A stretch of DNA of 64,000 nucleotides from Metallyticus violacea (Eukaryota; Arthropoda; Insecta; Mantodea; Metallyticidae), in the NCBI GenBank assembly GCA_030762175.1, contig CM060843.1, positions 26,848,501 to 26,912,500 of the forward strand. The letters run 5' to 3'. Each line of letters starts with the position of its first letter. Positions within the stretch are counted from its first letter, which is position 1. The notes under the pieces were generated by a model, which ran no database searches, was not told the origin of the DNA, and saw only the letters and a program-made list of their open reading frames with translations. This document shows positions 47,443 through 59,444 of the stretch, one piece after another. Position numbers and translations under genes: made by a program.

Positions 47443-48899
47443 CCAGGGTAGGTCCATAAGTTTCCGGCCTCGCCGATAAGGATTATCGCCTTCACAAAAG
47501 CCTTATCTGGTGTCATACCTTATCTATTAAGTAAATAATTGCAGCTTTAACTTCCGCTCCGCTGTGTTCAGTTGTTCAGATATAGTTGCAATAAAGAAGG
47601 ATATGTGTACCAGATTTTGACATGTTCAAAATGGAGCATCAACTAGTTATTAAATTCTTCACAAAAGAAGAACTTACTCCAAATGAAATTAAACAGCGAT
47701 TGGACGGTGTATATGGGGAAGTATCCCTCTCATATTCTACCGTAAAAGAATGGGATAAACTTTTTCGAATGTGTCGAGAAAGCATTGAAGACCAAGAGCG
47801 TGTAAGTCGGTCCTTGGAGGTGCTCATTCCTGAATACATCGCTCTTGTAGAAGAAGAAATTATGGATGGCCGGAGGCTCAAAGTTACACAAGTAGCAGCA
47901 AGTTTTTTATTTTTTAATTGTGTTTAACGCCCGTTTTTACTACTGAGGCTCACAGGCGGTGGACACTGGTGATATATGAGATGAAATGATAATGTGGGAA
48001 AGGATTTATTTAAGGAAGGAAACGTCCCAGGCCTAAGTTTAGCGCACCTTCTGGCATTTGCCAGTTATGAAGACTGAGGAAAACTTGGAAAAACCCCCAG
48101 TCAGGGAGGACGGCTCTGGCGGGATTCGAACCCCAGACCTCCCGCTCACATTCCGCGTCTTAACTAAAGATAAATAAGGTTAGTGCATATACTTCTTTCC
48201 TTAGTCAAAAAGCAGCAACGAGTTTTCTGTTGTCAGTCATTTTTGGAGCTCTGCCGTGGAAACGAGGGAGAAGTTCTGCAAACCATTGTTACAGAAGATG
48301 GAACTGTGGTCCTCTACTATGATCTCTTGTCCAAAAGAGAATCAATGGTGACGTAAACCTGGCGAAGCACCGCCTTTAAAGGCCAAGGTCACTCAGTCAA
48401 CCAAGAAGATCTTGGCCACAATTTTTTGGGACTGTGAAGGAATATTCTTCATTGACTTCACGGAGAGATACACCACGGTAAATGGGGAGTACTATGCTGG
48501 CCTACTACACAGAGTACATGCTTCCATCAAAGAGAAAATACGAGGATAGCTGAGTGTGGTGTGCACCTTCTTCAAGACAAAGCGCTTTGCACACAACTCT
48601 AGTTGCAAAGGAAGCTGTGAAGAAATGTGGTTTTAAAGAGATTGGCCATCCACTCTACAGCCCAGACGTAACTCCCAGTGACTATTTACTCTTATAAAAA
48701 CTCAACAAGAGCTTCCAGGAAGGGAACTTATATGACGAAGAAGTGATGGATGCTGTTTATGCTCATTTTGCAAACAAGACTTGTGACTATTTTGGGGAGG
48801 GAATTGAAATGTTAATTCAAATATATAACTATATTGAATATTTTTTTTCTTTATCATACCTAGAAAATGATTAGGCCGGAAACTATGGACCTAACCTCG
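47443..48899 (+). mobile_element. Full-length mariner copy M2, inactive
   Basis: Inverted repeats (CCAGGGTAGGTCCATAAGTT on the left; CGAGGTTAGGTCCATAGTTT on the opposite strand at the right) are flanked by TA (47441-47442, 48900-48901). The transposase starts at 47622 (MFKMEHQLVIKFFTKEELTP) and is open to IMDGRRLKVTQVAAS, where a SINE-A copy interrupts it. About 20 codons of the helix-turn-helix are missing at that point. Downstream, the first catalytic block reads TEDGTVVLYYDLLSK rather than the TGDET of copy M1, so the first Asp block is altered. The third block keeps HPLYSPDVTPSDYLLL (about 48645-48695). It is the same family as M1 in opposite orientation. Dead. Confidence 0.92.
47921..48164 (-). 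mobile_element. SINE-A copy 7, inside mariner M2
   Basis: The minus strand reads the B box half (GGTTCGAATCCCGCCAGAGC), body and 3' domain. The first part of the head, including most of the A box, is missing. It lies within the mariner transposase frame and so postdates that mariner. No target-site duplication was identified because the insertion coincides with a deletion of target sequence. Confidence 0.9.
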
Positions 48900-49020
48900 T
48901 AAGTAGCATCTCATCGATTCAGGTGTGAAACGTCCGATAATTTTGTTCATAGGCCGCTTATTTTGGGCTTGAGGTTGTTTTACGTGTGGTAAATCTGTAA
49001 CAACGGACCAACGGCATAAA
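48900..49020 (-). mobile_element. SINE-B copy 5, inner piece
   Basis: Resumes SINE-B after the mariner. GCATCTCATCGATTCAGG, GTGTGAAACGTCCGATAAT and AGGCCGCTTATTTTGGGCTT correspond to the 3' body of the copy at 2127-2422. It stops before the tRNA-like head. It is well diverged, so the SINE is older than the mariner that split it. Confidence 0.8.
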
Positions 49021-49700
49021 ATTAAAACAAATTAATGGCACATTGTATCTTTGTTAGGATAGAGCTTGGGGTGTTAGCATCACTGTCATCTTATGGCGGT
49101 TCCGAGGAATTTTCTACAATCTCCTCTGGATTTAGCCTTGTTGATATGTATTGCTGCATACTAGTTTAAAAATTTAAGTACAATATCTAATATTTTATGA
49201 AAAAATCGGCACGTTGCACCTTTCTTATGATAGGTATCTAAGATTTACATCAAATTCTCTTATAGCATAACGGTTTGATTATGCTTGGTTTTAAAACAGT
49301 TATTATGATAATATTATTATTGAATCGAAACTCCAGCATTGTGTGTTTTGAATAACATATTAAACAAAATTTAGCAAATATTCATCACATCTTTTATTTT
49401 AAGAGAGTAATATATAAGAACCAACTGTTTTGATTTTTGAAATAAAACACGATTTCTGTTAGCATAAAGAACACAGAGGACAAACTCTCTTCAGTTTAGC
49501 TGGACTGTTTAATAAATTGTTAACCAAATCTGTAATTTCTTGTGGTGCCTCTTGGTAAAAAATAATGACATTTTGGGGAATTTATCCCGTTGTCTAAAGA
49601 TTATTAAATATTCCTACCTTTCCCGATAATGCTGAAAATTAGCAAAACCTTCGTGCAAGGTTTCCAATATGAATCCTTCCAGTTGGTCACGATGCTTTTC
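49021..49700. other. AT-rich tract, nothing recognised
   Basis: No coding homology or repeat family member was seen. Confidence 0.5.
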
Positions 49701-49704
49701 AATC

Positions 49705-49988
49705 AAAGCGTCAAGGGCGACGGAGGTTAAGGCGTGGATTCGTGAGTGGAGGTATGGGTTTCGATTCCCACTAGGATCGTCCTCCCTGATTAAGGTTTTT
49801 TTAAGATTTTCCTATGCCCTCATAAATGATAAATGTCTGGGAGGAACCCTGAAATCAGGCCTGGAACGCTTCCTTCCTTAAAAAAATACTCCTTTCCCAA
49901 TTTATCATTTCATTTTATGTATCATCAGTGTCCATCGGCCTTGACGTCTCAGTATTAAAACGGGAGTTAACTACATTAAAAAAAGTCT
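49705..49988 (+). mobile_element. SINE-A copy 8, diverged
   Basis: Head GGGCGACGGAGGTTAAGGCG (A-box half mutated), TTCGATTCCCACTAGGATCG, body (TGGGAGGAACCCTGAAATCA), internal A-run, and 3' domain ending AAAACGGGAGTTAAC with a short A tail. No target-site duplication was assigned. Confidence 0.9.
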
Positions 49989-51043
49989 TTATTGGAATTC
50001 TATACTTGATACTGTGAGTGAGGTAAAATTGCTGTTTAATATATGGATTGTTTTCTTCTCTTCTTAGAAGATTGTCATCATTGTCAGGTAACTTTAGGGT
50101 CATCCATAATTCCACTGCATCGGCAACACTGCATTCTCATTTTTGACATGTGATAAAAAGGTGACTGATACAGTCTAAGCAATGCAATTGTTCCACTTAT
50201 TTGTGAAAGAGAAGTGTCATTAAATAAAAAGTATTTCACTGCTGTTTAAAGTTTATCCACTTCATTAGCTGCCAATTTACATGATGATTTTCAGAGAAAC
50301 AGGCATCTTGTTTAGAGGTAAGGCCAATTTCACAACCACTATTAGATAAAAGTTGTTCTTGTTGTTGTTGATCTGCATTTTTTAATGTCTTCAGAGCTTG
50401 TTTTATTTTAGGTGATATGTTTTGTTAGCAGATTCTTAGTTACCAGACTTGCAATGTTTGACTTTTTGGCAGATTGCTTTAATTTGAGACTGTAAGTATA
50501 CCATTTTCGTTTTTACAAATTAAAAATTAACCATTCTAAGATTACAGACATGGAATTTGTTTATAAAATTAAGCATAACACTGACATTTTTCAAGGTTTA
50601 ATAATTTAATGATAAATAGAACCGAATGTATTAACTTATTCACTTATTCCTCCTCGTTTCGGGCACTCTGTAATTTCCTTTAAAATCTATTTCAATGGAA
50701 AATTGTCTACAGTTTTATAATAATGAAAACAACTGCTCAAAATGAATCTATGACATGGAGCAAAGTTTCCTATATTAGAATTACAGTCCAGCGTTAGTTT
50801 GCCTTTAGTGAGAGAATGAACAACCAAATTAATCGTATAGAACTGGTCTGTTTGCGCTAATCTGACTCTCCTATGAGTGAGTAATTCATTCAGAGCGTAC
50901 TGATTAGTTTACTCTCCCTAGCTACCATGAGCTGAATGATGAAAAGGAATGATTCAGATGATGTTTAAAAAATTAATCATTATGCTTTGAACCTCATTTA
51001 CATGAACATGTTTTCAAATATTATTTCCACGTTTTATATATAG
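49989..51043. other. AT-rich tract, nothing recognised
   Basis: No coding homology or repeat family member was seen. Confidence 0.5.
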
Positions 51044-51440
51044 GGTGTAACAAAAAGGTATGCCAATACTTTGGAGAAATATGACTCACATATTCAGGAT
51101 AAAAATATAATATGAACATGGGTCCGAAATTGCTTTATTTTTATTAGAAACTTTTTTTCTATACCTGTACCAAATAGCAGAATATTCAAAACCGGACCTG
51201 TGGGAAACAGAAAGAGAGAAAACTACATGACATGTTTAAAATGTCTCCTATTAGCACGGATACATCCATCAAACAGCCGTCGCTGGAACTCCCTGATGTG
51301 CTGATTTATCCCTGAAGTATCTCGTATTGTGAGACAGTGTGGCAGAATACGAGCACTAAGATTATACCTTCAGCTAATCCATGATCATATGAGCATCTGC
51401 CAACTCGGCATATGGATACCCTAATTCAATGTAACTGGAA
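51044..51440 (-). pseudogene. Tc1-like element end with transposase C-terminus
   Basis: AGGGTGTAACAAAAAGGTAT after TATA (51041-51044) looks like a Tc1-like terminal repeat. The minus frame just inside (about 51300-51228) reads IREFQRRLFDGCIRANRRHF followed by KHVM and a stop, the standard end of DUF4817-type transposases (RxRLxxCIxxxGxHFEHLL). Further upstream, short in-frame echoes (YPYAELADAH) fade out. The other terminus and the catalytic domain are missing. Confidence 0.65.
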
Positions 51441-51869
51441 CGAGGTCCGTAAACAAACAGAACTGACACTAAGTGTTCGGTGCTACGTCAGGCAATGAAG
51501 TCAGTGGCGTAACAAGCAAGGACGACCACAACAATAGGGAACGAGTGAACGCAGGAACTAAAAATAGTTACAACACCTCCACCCCACTTAACCAGAGGTA
51601 AGTGTGAATGTTTACCTACTGTACATATTATGTAATTGTTCTATTGTGGGATTATTGTCACAGGACAGTATGCTGGCATGCTAACTTTCATAACACTTTG
51701 TATAAGCGGTGGACAAAGGGCTCTAACAAGGAGATAAAGAATTTAAAAACCCCGCGTTCATATAACATATTGGCACTCTCTATATTAGGGAATGTTTCCC
51801 CAAAGTTTCGACATACCTATTTGTTAAACACAATGTAAGCTGTTCTTCTACAATTTATTTATCTTATAT

Positions 51870-52146
51870 TCGGTTCTGGTGGTGTAGTAATAACTATAAT
51901 TGCCTCCTAAACCCAAGATCGCGGGTTCGATCCTGGCTAGGACCGAAAGATTTTTTCGGGTGTAAAAATAATCCCTTCGGAAGGGAAGTAAAGCCGTGGG
52001 ACCCGTATCGAACATTTACGGCACGATAAAGAACCTCAATCATGAATGAAGAGGCCTCTGAGCAAAATTATTCTTTTCTGATTTGAATGGGACGCTGATG
52101 ACCTGAGATGTTAAAGAGCGTTCATAAATAAACCAAATAAAAAAAA
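51870..52146 (+). mobile_element. SINE-B copy 2
   Basis: Near-complete: CGGTTCTGGTGGTGTAGTAA head, GGGTTCGATCCTGGCTAGGA around the B box, body, TTAAAGAGCGTTCATAAATA end and an A-rich tail. Acceptor halves (GGTTCTGG and CTAGGACC) still pair apart from mismatches. No target-site duplication was fixed. Confidence 0.92.
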
Positions 52147-53327
52147 CCATCTATTGTATTAAAAACTTCATTTCGACATTTTGACTAACTTATCCCCGTT
52201 AAATTTCTTCTTTGTTGTTTTTAAATGATAAATTTCAGGTCTAGATGCTATGTGTTCAGATTGTTGTCCTCATTTGTTTATTTATTGTTATTCTCATGTC
52301 ATTGCTGGTTTAATTCTTTAATGTTTACAAAACTTACCTTTATTGTTAGATATATTACAGTCTGAATGTTTTTTGCAGGAATGTTTTGTAATTATGTACA
52401 GGAGTAACTTCGAAAGTTCTGCACACTTTCGATTGATCGTGCAGAATAATTACCAATCATACACAAGAAATGAAAAATAGCAAAGATTTATTTAAACGAA
52501 ACACACGAGCTGAATAAGACACACTACAACAATAAAATGGGCCGCTTGCAATTAGACTTTGTGAAGATGTAATGAGGCATTCAGATAAAACGTTTCCAAT
52601 GGCTGGACCACTGTGGTGTAACGAACTAGATAGCCCTTGCTCTTAAACTAAAAACGCCACAGAAATTCAATTAAATAAGGGGAAAATTATCCTTGATGTA
52701 TCATTTTGTACTTTATTTTTCCTCTTTGTATTCTAGATGCCGCAGCGCATGTCTGAATTTGGATCCACAAAATTGTAAGTATGGTTTACTCTAAAGTATT
52801 CATAACCTACTACTTCAAACTGCTCGTGTTTATAACATTTTCAATAAGCCGAATACACAACGAGCCTTTCGTTTTGTGTTTTGAAATAACCTGAATTAAA
52901 GTTTAGACACAGTGAATAACCCAAGTTCTTTACGATAACATCATACACGAGAAAAATTATAAAACTCATACTCTTATAATAATTGATTTCACAGGGAAAT
53001 CCTTCGGGTTGGAACAAACAAAATTCTGAATTGGATCATTCTTTGTAAAATGCTGGCATTTCTCATTAGAGGGCTCCCATTACTCACTGTTTTCTATCTT
53101 CCAACAAACAAAACCTCATAAAAATTTAGTAACATGCCATTTACTACCTACAAAACTAATGGTAATATTCTTTAAAAAGTCGATTGCTCATGAGAAACTT
53201 TTCGCTTGGATTCGAACAAACGTAACCGCATCAAAAGTTACTTATATTGCATTTACTTACCGCTGAATCCAATGGCGATATCAATCTTTTCGCCGCTGTT
53301 GGTCTGTGGAGATAGCTATCACTTCAA
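52147..53327. other. Tract without recognised gene; contains nested hairpin words
   Basis: Two alternative stem-loops occur at 52411-52446 (see findings). No coding homology was seen otherwise. Confidence 0.5.
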
Positions 53328-53367
53328 AGCATAGGCATAAGCATAAGCACAAGTATAAGCATAAGCA
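53328..53367. repeat. (CATAAG)n hexamer repeat
   Basis: About six units of GCATAA-type hexamer with a few substitutions. Confidence 0.9.
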
Positions 53368-53385
53368 TCTGTACAATCTGTTTAT

Positions 53386-53669
53386 ATATATTATTTATAG
53401 ACGCTCTTTAACATCTCAGGTCATCAGCATCCCATTCCATTGAGGGCGTGAAACGGCCGACAAATTTTGCTTAGAGGCCTCTCCTTTCAGACTTGATGTT
53501 CTTTATCGTGCCGTAAATGTACGACACGGGACCCACAGCTTTACCTTCCGAAAGAAGCCATCATTGGAATTTTTACGCCCGAAACAATACATTGGTCCTA
53601 GCCGGGTTTGAACCCGCGATCTTGAGTTTAGAAGGCAAGTATGGTTACCACTACATCACCAGACCGACT
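53386..53669 (-). mobile_element. SINE-B copy 3
   Basis: The minus strand reads TCGGTCTGGTGATGTAGTGG, the B box (GGTTCAAACCCGGCTAGGAC), body and TTTAACATCTCAGG-type end with a TA-rich tail. One base of the 5' acceptor half is missing. It follows a hexamer repeat directly. Confidence 0.92.
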
Positions 53670-54053
53670 TGCAAATCTCGAATGTGTACCAGAAGGAGTG
53701 TGAAAACTGACTAAACGGAGCTCTCTAATGATAAAACCGGCCCTTTTCAGAAAAACGAATATCACCATTATATCGAGAGGTAAGTAAATGTTCTATGGTT
53801 AAATTTTGGTGCATTTTTTTTTCGAAACCCAAGGGTATTCCTTATTGGAAGAAAGCATAAAGTTAATGTTTTCTTGCTCTGAATTATGAAGAAGCCAATA
53901 CGTAAATGTATTCATTTGCGAAGATTCAATAATATTCTGGAGACATGCACAACTCTCCTAGAATCAGGCATAAAACTGGACTATTCGGAAATCAAAAGTG
54001 CCTTGGCGTACCAAATTACCTGAATGTATGACATTGCAACAGGTAAGAATAAA

Positions 54054-54262
54054 CCGCCACGGGTGGCGGAGGTCGTTAAGGAGCGGAGTCATGAGGGGAG
54101 GTCTGGGGTTCGATTTCACTAGGACCGTCCTCCTTAACTGAGATTTTTTCAGGTTTTCCTAGTCCTCATAAATGGCAAATGCCGGGGAGATACCCTAAAC
54201 TTAGGCCTAGAACGCTTCCTTCCTTAGAAGAAAAACTATTTCAAACACTATTAAAAAACTTA
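54054..54262 (+). mobile_element. SINE-A copy 9, internal deletion
   Basis: Head ACCGCCACGGGTGGCGGAGG, the region after the B box (TTCGATTTCACTAGGACCGT) and body up to CGCTTCCTTCCTTAG are kept. It then jumps to CACTATTAAAAAAC, so most of the 3' domain is deleted. Confidence 0.88.
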
Positions 54263-54689
54263 AGAATAACGACATTTATATTGAGGAAATGTATTGCACA
54301 CATTACTTTTTATGCTTAAAGTTAACATCACTTTGCCTAAACCAAGTCGAACAAAGCCACTGACTTATAAACCAAAATCAGCCATTACATTTTAACCTGA
54401 TCTATACTTATATTTTTCAAGTGTTTCAATGATAATAGCCGTAGCTACCCATCACAACAGCAACCTATAGCGGGCCCACTTTACCTTGCGTTCGGCGCCC
54501 TAACAGAAATATACTCTCCTAACATTTAAATTGTTCTTCGTGGTGTCATAATTTTTACTTTTTATTTTAGACACTTTGTTATTCACGACAACTGTGAAAT
54601 ATTGGTTTAAATTGCGGCAAGCCCTTTTCATTGATGATTACCCTCAGTAATAGAAGGATTATCTTGAATAAAATGTTTCGTGCATAAGT

Positions 54690-54895
54690 TTTTAAGCAGT
54701 TTTTTACTGCTGAGGTATCACAGGACATTGATGATACATGAGATGAAATGAGAAATTGGAAAAGATTTTTTTGAAGAAAGAAAGCATCCAGGTTTAAGTT
54801 TAGGATACTTTCCCAGCATTTTCAATACATGAAGATCGAGAAAAACCGGAAAAAATTCTATCAGGGAGAACTGTCCTGGCGGGAATCTAACCGAA
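54690..54895 (-). mobile_element. SINE-A copy 10, head degraded
   Basis: The minus strand has the 3' domain (TCATTTCATCTCATGTATCA), body and GCCAGGACAG. Beyond that point it diverges and runs into a C-run (54901-54913). Confidence 0.85.
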
Positions 54896-54900
54896 TACAA

Positions 54901-54913
54901 CCCCCCCCCCCCC
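54901..54913. repeat. Poly-C run
   Basis: Thirteen uninterrupted C residues at the degraded head of the adjacent SINE. Rare in this AT-rich window and a likely sequencing trouble spot. Confidence 0.95.
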
Positions 54914-55276
54914 TTTTGTCGGTGTATAATTGCAGAACCTGAAACAACAGTTTCAACATGAGCTTTTGGTAGTCACATGTGCTTTGTGCAACTATCTCAA
55001 TAAATGCATCTATGAATGATTCTTTAATCGTTATGCATATATTCTTGTAGCCTCGTTAGAGATAGCTGTTCGAGTTTTGTTACATTTATCATTGAATTAT
55101 TATTTGTTTTAATGAAAATGTATTGCACATATTTCATATATTTTGCTATTTATGTTATACCATTATTTATTATTCTCAAACCAACAATATATATTTCAAT
55201 GAATCCTTGTTGCAACATGTGCATTGTTTTATATATATTTACTGTTATTTCTCAAAACTGTTTTCGACATGAAATA

Positions 55277-56136
55277 CAGAGAGTGTCAAAAACACATACA
55301 CACTTCAAGCAAAGAAAAGGCAGGGTTAACATAACAAAACTGAATTCACATAAAGAGAAAATGATGAGCACTAATCATCTTAGACTTGTACAGTTACAAC
55401 AGTTGCTCAAAATGCCCACTATCGACCTCGATACACTTCTGAGTACGTTGAACTACTGCTTGAGCAACGTTTGCGAAGTTTCCTCAGCGATTGCAGCACA
55501 TGCCGTTTCAATTTCTTCCCAAAGTGCTGCCAGTGTATCTGGTGTTCTACGATGTACAACATACTAAACAGTTCCCCATAGGCCCAAAGGAGCTAGATAC
55601 GGAGAACGCGGTGGAAACTTAATCGGATCTCTTCGTCCTCTCCTTGGAAGATTGTCATCAAGGTACGCACGTACATCTAGATGGTAATGTGGTGATTTGC
55701 CAGATCTGTCCTTGTGAACATCGCTTACAGTACCACGAGTTTCAAATTTGTTTCGAATGCGTGCAATTGTTACTTGGCGGTTCTGTTCTGTACGCACGTC
55801 TCCATTGCCTTTGAGCTTCAACAACATTCTCGGTTTTCCAATACCACTTCAAAATTGCTTTCCCCTGTTTAAACGATAATCTTAGCTCCATTTTGTTGTA
55901 GCAACGCTAGCATAACACAATGTGAGCCACATCTGTTTGCAGAACATTATACGATAATCTTAGCATCATTTGTTCATTGTTGATTTACCTGTCACGTAAC
56001 AAGGCTATCATAATGTATGTGAGTCATATATGTTTACAGACATCATATTACACAGTACTGTTATTTTCTGTCCAACTTTGAAATATATTAAATAGATATC
56101 TATGTGAAAGTATGTGTACATTTTTGACGGCCTCGG
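55277..56136 (-). mobile_element. Family T copy T3, internally deleted Tc1-like element
   Basis: TA at 55275-55276 and 56137-56138 flank the element. The ends read CAGAGAGTGTCAAAA and, on the opposite strand, CCGAGGCCGTCAAAA. The minus-strand transposase begins at 55891 and reads NRQVTIARIRNKFETRGTVS, then DVHKDRSGK. It jumps directly to SPHYHLDVRAYLDDNLPRRG and RRDPIKFPPRSPYLAPLGLW, skipping the first-Asp region and cutting into the second. The third block has lost its Asp (PLGLWG in place of PLDFFLWG). The C-terminal block to 55395 (QTLLKQ, VGILSNCCN in a shifted frame) remains. 860 bp. Non-autonomous. Confidence 0.9.
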
Positions 56137-56138
56137 TA

Positions 56139-56456
56139 TTTGCCATTTACAGAAGTCCGCACTGGTTAAGGGCTAACGTCTCTTGGGGTGACCCAGTTCA
56201 CAGGAGAATTTAACTACCTTAAATCTATTTTAAATAAATCGTTTAATTTTAACTTTAAAACGTATTTTAAATATCGTAATTCGGAGTTTTAACGCTTATG
56301 TTTTACTCAATAGCTTTACTTCTTCTGATGGTCTGTTTCTATCACTTATTGTCCACTTCTTCCTAATAATTTTGTTTGTCTTCCAAGAATTTTTCTACCG
56401 TTTCTTGTGTTGATCTACTCTCATCAAACTGATAATAATAAACCTTAATTTAATTA
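56139..56456. other. Short tract without recognised gene
   Basis: Nothing recognised. Confidence 0.5.
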
Positions 56457-56749
56457 TCAGTCCTGGTGGCCCGGTGGTAACCACACTTGTCTCGTAGACT
56501 CAAGATGGCGGGTTCAATTCCGGCCTGAGTCGATGAATTTTTTTCGAGCGTAAATTTCCTAGGTTTCCTTCGGAAGGATAGTACAGCCATGGGTTCCGTG
56601 TCGTAGATTTGCGGTGCGTGAAAGAACGTTGAAAGAATGGTCATCTGAGCAAAATTTATCGGTCGTTTTCACACCTTGAATTGAATGAGACGCTGATGAA
56701 CTGAGATGTTAAAGAGCGTCTGTAAATAAACTCAAAGAATAAATAAATC
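56457..56749 (+). mobile_element. SINE-B copy 4
   Basis: Complete but diverged: CAGTCCTGGTGGCCCGGTGG head, GGGTTCAATTCCGGCCTGAG, body, TTAAAGAGCGTCTGTAAATA end and an AATAAATAAAT tail. The A box has CCCGG where other copies have TGTAG. Confidence 0.92.
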
Positions 56750-57354
56750 TTGATTTTAATACTGCACTACCAATAATCAGTGTTGCTTTACTGTTCAATA
56801 TCAAACATTTAAACGGCGTACTAATTTTCCTTCCGTTTTTCCTCTTATGAGTTCCTTATTTTCCTTGCCCTCACACTGTATAAATTCCGTTATAATACTC
56901 GCAGAAACATGTTTTACTTTAGTTAGATGAATAGACTTGACAACATATAAAATAACACTAAATGCATTGCTTTTCAGAGCTTCCGTTTTAAGAGCTCTAT
57001 CCAACAGAATAGAATTTAGGCATCAACTTCTTGTGGGCATATCTCGTTTATATGACTGGGAATTGAATGTTATCTATTATTTTTCAGTTAATCTGGCAAT
57101 CGAAATAATATAAGCCTTGCATTATTCTGCAATTTAAATTTGTGCTATATTTGTTCTCTTCCAATACAACTGTTAAAACATATTTTCAACTAATACCTTT
57201 GGAGCCAAATGCTCTTCCATATATTATAAAAGTAGAATATTTTTATAACCAATAAGTATTTTAATTGTAGAAGTTTTTCTTTAAAAATTTATTTCACAAT
57301 ACTGTTAAAATAACAAATGAAACAATAAATTAAGCTACCTATATTGTACCTGTA

Positions 57355-57407
<53 letters not shown>

Positions 57408-59440
57408 AAGTTTGTGGATTAAAAAGCTTTGGTAGTGAGTTGTACAATTGGCAACCTGACTTTTGAAATTACTTTGTTCATAAAAGTGAAAATATAAAAG
57501 TTGAAAAATGTATACAGAATACTTTGAACTGGTTTTGGGCCTTGGAACAAATGTTACATAGCAAAATGCTTTTCGAGTAGGTGACTTCTCTACGGCCAAT
57601 AAATTTTGCATTTTGTGTAATACACAAATGTGAAGTATTTTACTGTGGTGTATTAACTCATTTTCAACATCACATGTTCGCACATATTTTTCCTATGACT
57701 TGTTTTTACTTTCATGTTTACGTATCACTTACTCTAATAATAATTCAGGATGCATCTTCACGAAGTCTATTTCTCTCCACGTCTCTTTGAGCTCCCTTAA
57801 GAAAAATTGATAGTGTTGTAGTAATTTCGGATTATGAGTACGATAAATATTTTAATGTTTTTAAAAAATCCCTGTAGATGCTTGCAAAAATTACATTTAA
57901 TTTGTTCTAGCTTTGCTTATTTTTCTTCGCGTCTATAGCAGCTCTTTCAGTTTGGGTCAGTGTTCAATGCAGCAATAAATCGACCATTCCAGTAGCCCGA
58001 GAGTTGCACTATTTCTAGTCCAAATTCATTAGCTTGGTTAACCTTTCGATTCCAAAGTTTAGGCTGCTGTTAAAAGCGTATTTAACTATTAAAGTAAAGA
58101 GATGCCTTGGTAATTAAATGAAGTCTAATGACCCAGGCCATATTTGAATGTAGTCTTTCAACCAAATGAGGCACACAAGCATCAACATAGGATCTTATGC
58201 CTCAGTACTCAGAAAATACTAACACGACCTATGGCGTTTATACCAAGTAGAATTTAAAGTAGGGTTTGCTGGTGGCTGTTTTTCTCCACCACGAGGTAAA
58301 TAAGAACATGATAAACAACCCCCTAAAGGCACCTAGTATGGTTCCCCAGGTGCGAGTCGATTTTATGTACCCGGCAATCCATCTTGCAGACATAGAGTTT
58401 TAATAATTCATGCAGTATACCGTGCCGTCCAATTCCTTACAAAATAAATACATGGTTTGTTTGTGCATTTCTTTTTATTTTAATCCAATAGCAAGCTGTT
58501 TAAAGAGTACCGAATATTCATTTCTTTACCAATGGTTTAGCCCTTTCCAGTACTGCTAAAATTTGGAATATTTGCATGTTATATTTAAAACATTAACATA
58601 TACTTGTACATGAATGTTCTGCTAATGGATAACTTTTTCACTCCTTTTGTTTGTTTTTATTTTCCTTGTTTTTATTTTAGTTCATTGTTTTATTTTATGG
58701 ATCTATATAATCATTGTGTGACAAAAAATCCTGAAATATCTTAAATATTTTAAATTCTAAACAATAGGGCCAATTTGGATAGAAGAAAATGTAGTAATAT
58801 GGCCCCCACTGTGTTTCTGGCTCTTTGTGGTGAATCCTTACCCGTTATATTTTCAAAGCATGCATTAGTGGATAGAAAATATATTTTTGTATCGCATACA
58901 ACCATTTAAAACGTGTATGCTAAGTACTTATTTATACATTTTATTTAGAGTATGCATATGTAACTATTCTCTCACGACCAAATGTATTAAGCACAATTAT
59001 TGGGCAGGAAAGGGAAATAAACAAAGTAATACTCAATTGAACGAGTTAAACTATACTTCTATGTTTTGCTAATGCACAAATTTATCTAAAACTGCATAAA
59101 CCTATAAAAACAAACTTGAAGTCTTTACATTAATTTCATTATCAAGCGCAGTAATTGCAAACATAATCTACTCCTTCACATCCAACCAGTGCCATAGCAT
59201 CATATTTATTATTAACTTAATTACATTCATTAAATTCATTTACATCTATAAACAGCCTTTTGAAGATGATGTTACTTTTTTGTTTGCAAAGAACACAGTT
59301 CCTTTAATTTCTATTTATTGTATTATTTTTCCCTATTTTTTTTCTTTATTTTCATCTTTAATTGTGACACCACACTTCATACATAACATATTTTATCCCC
59401 TCTTCTCCACAGTTGTCTTCCAAAAATGTTCCATTACAGA
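56750..59440. other. AT-rich tract, nothing recognised
   Basis: Apart from the GT tract, no homology was seen. The patch 58230-58400 is GC-richer and open in short frames, but I cannot assign it. Confidence 0.45.
57355..57407. repeat. (AT)n-(GT)n microsatellite
   Basis: A few AT units followed by about 21 GT units. Confidence 0.97.
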
Positions 59441-59444
59441 AACA

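Noticed and set aside
58230..58400. GC-richer patch as a possible exon
   Set aside because: Short frames on both strands match nothing, and there are no convincing splice sites flanking an open frame.
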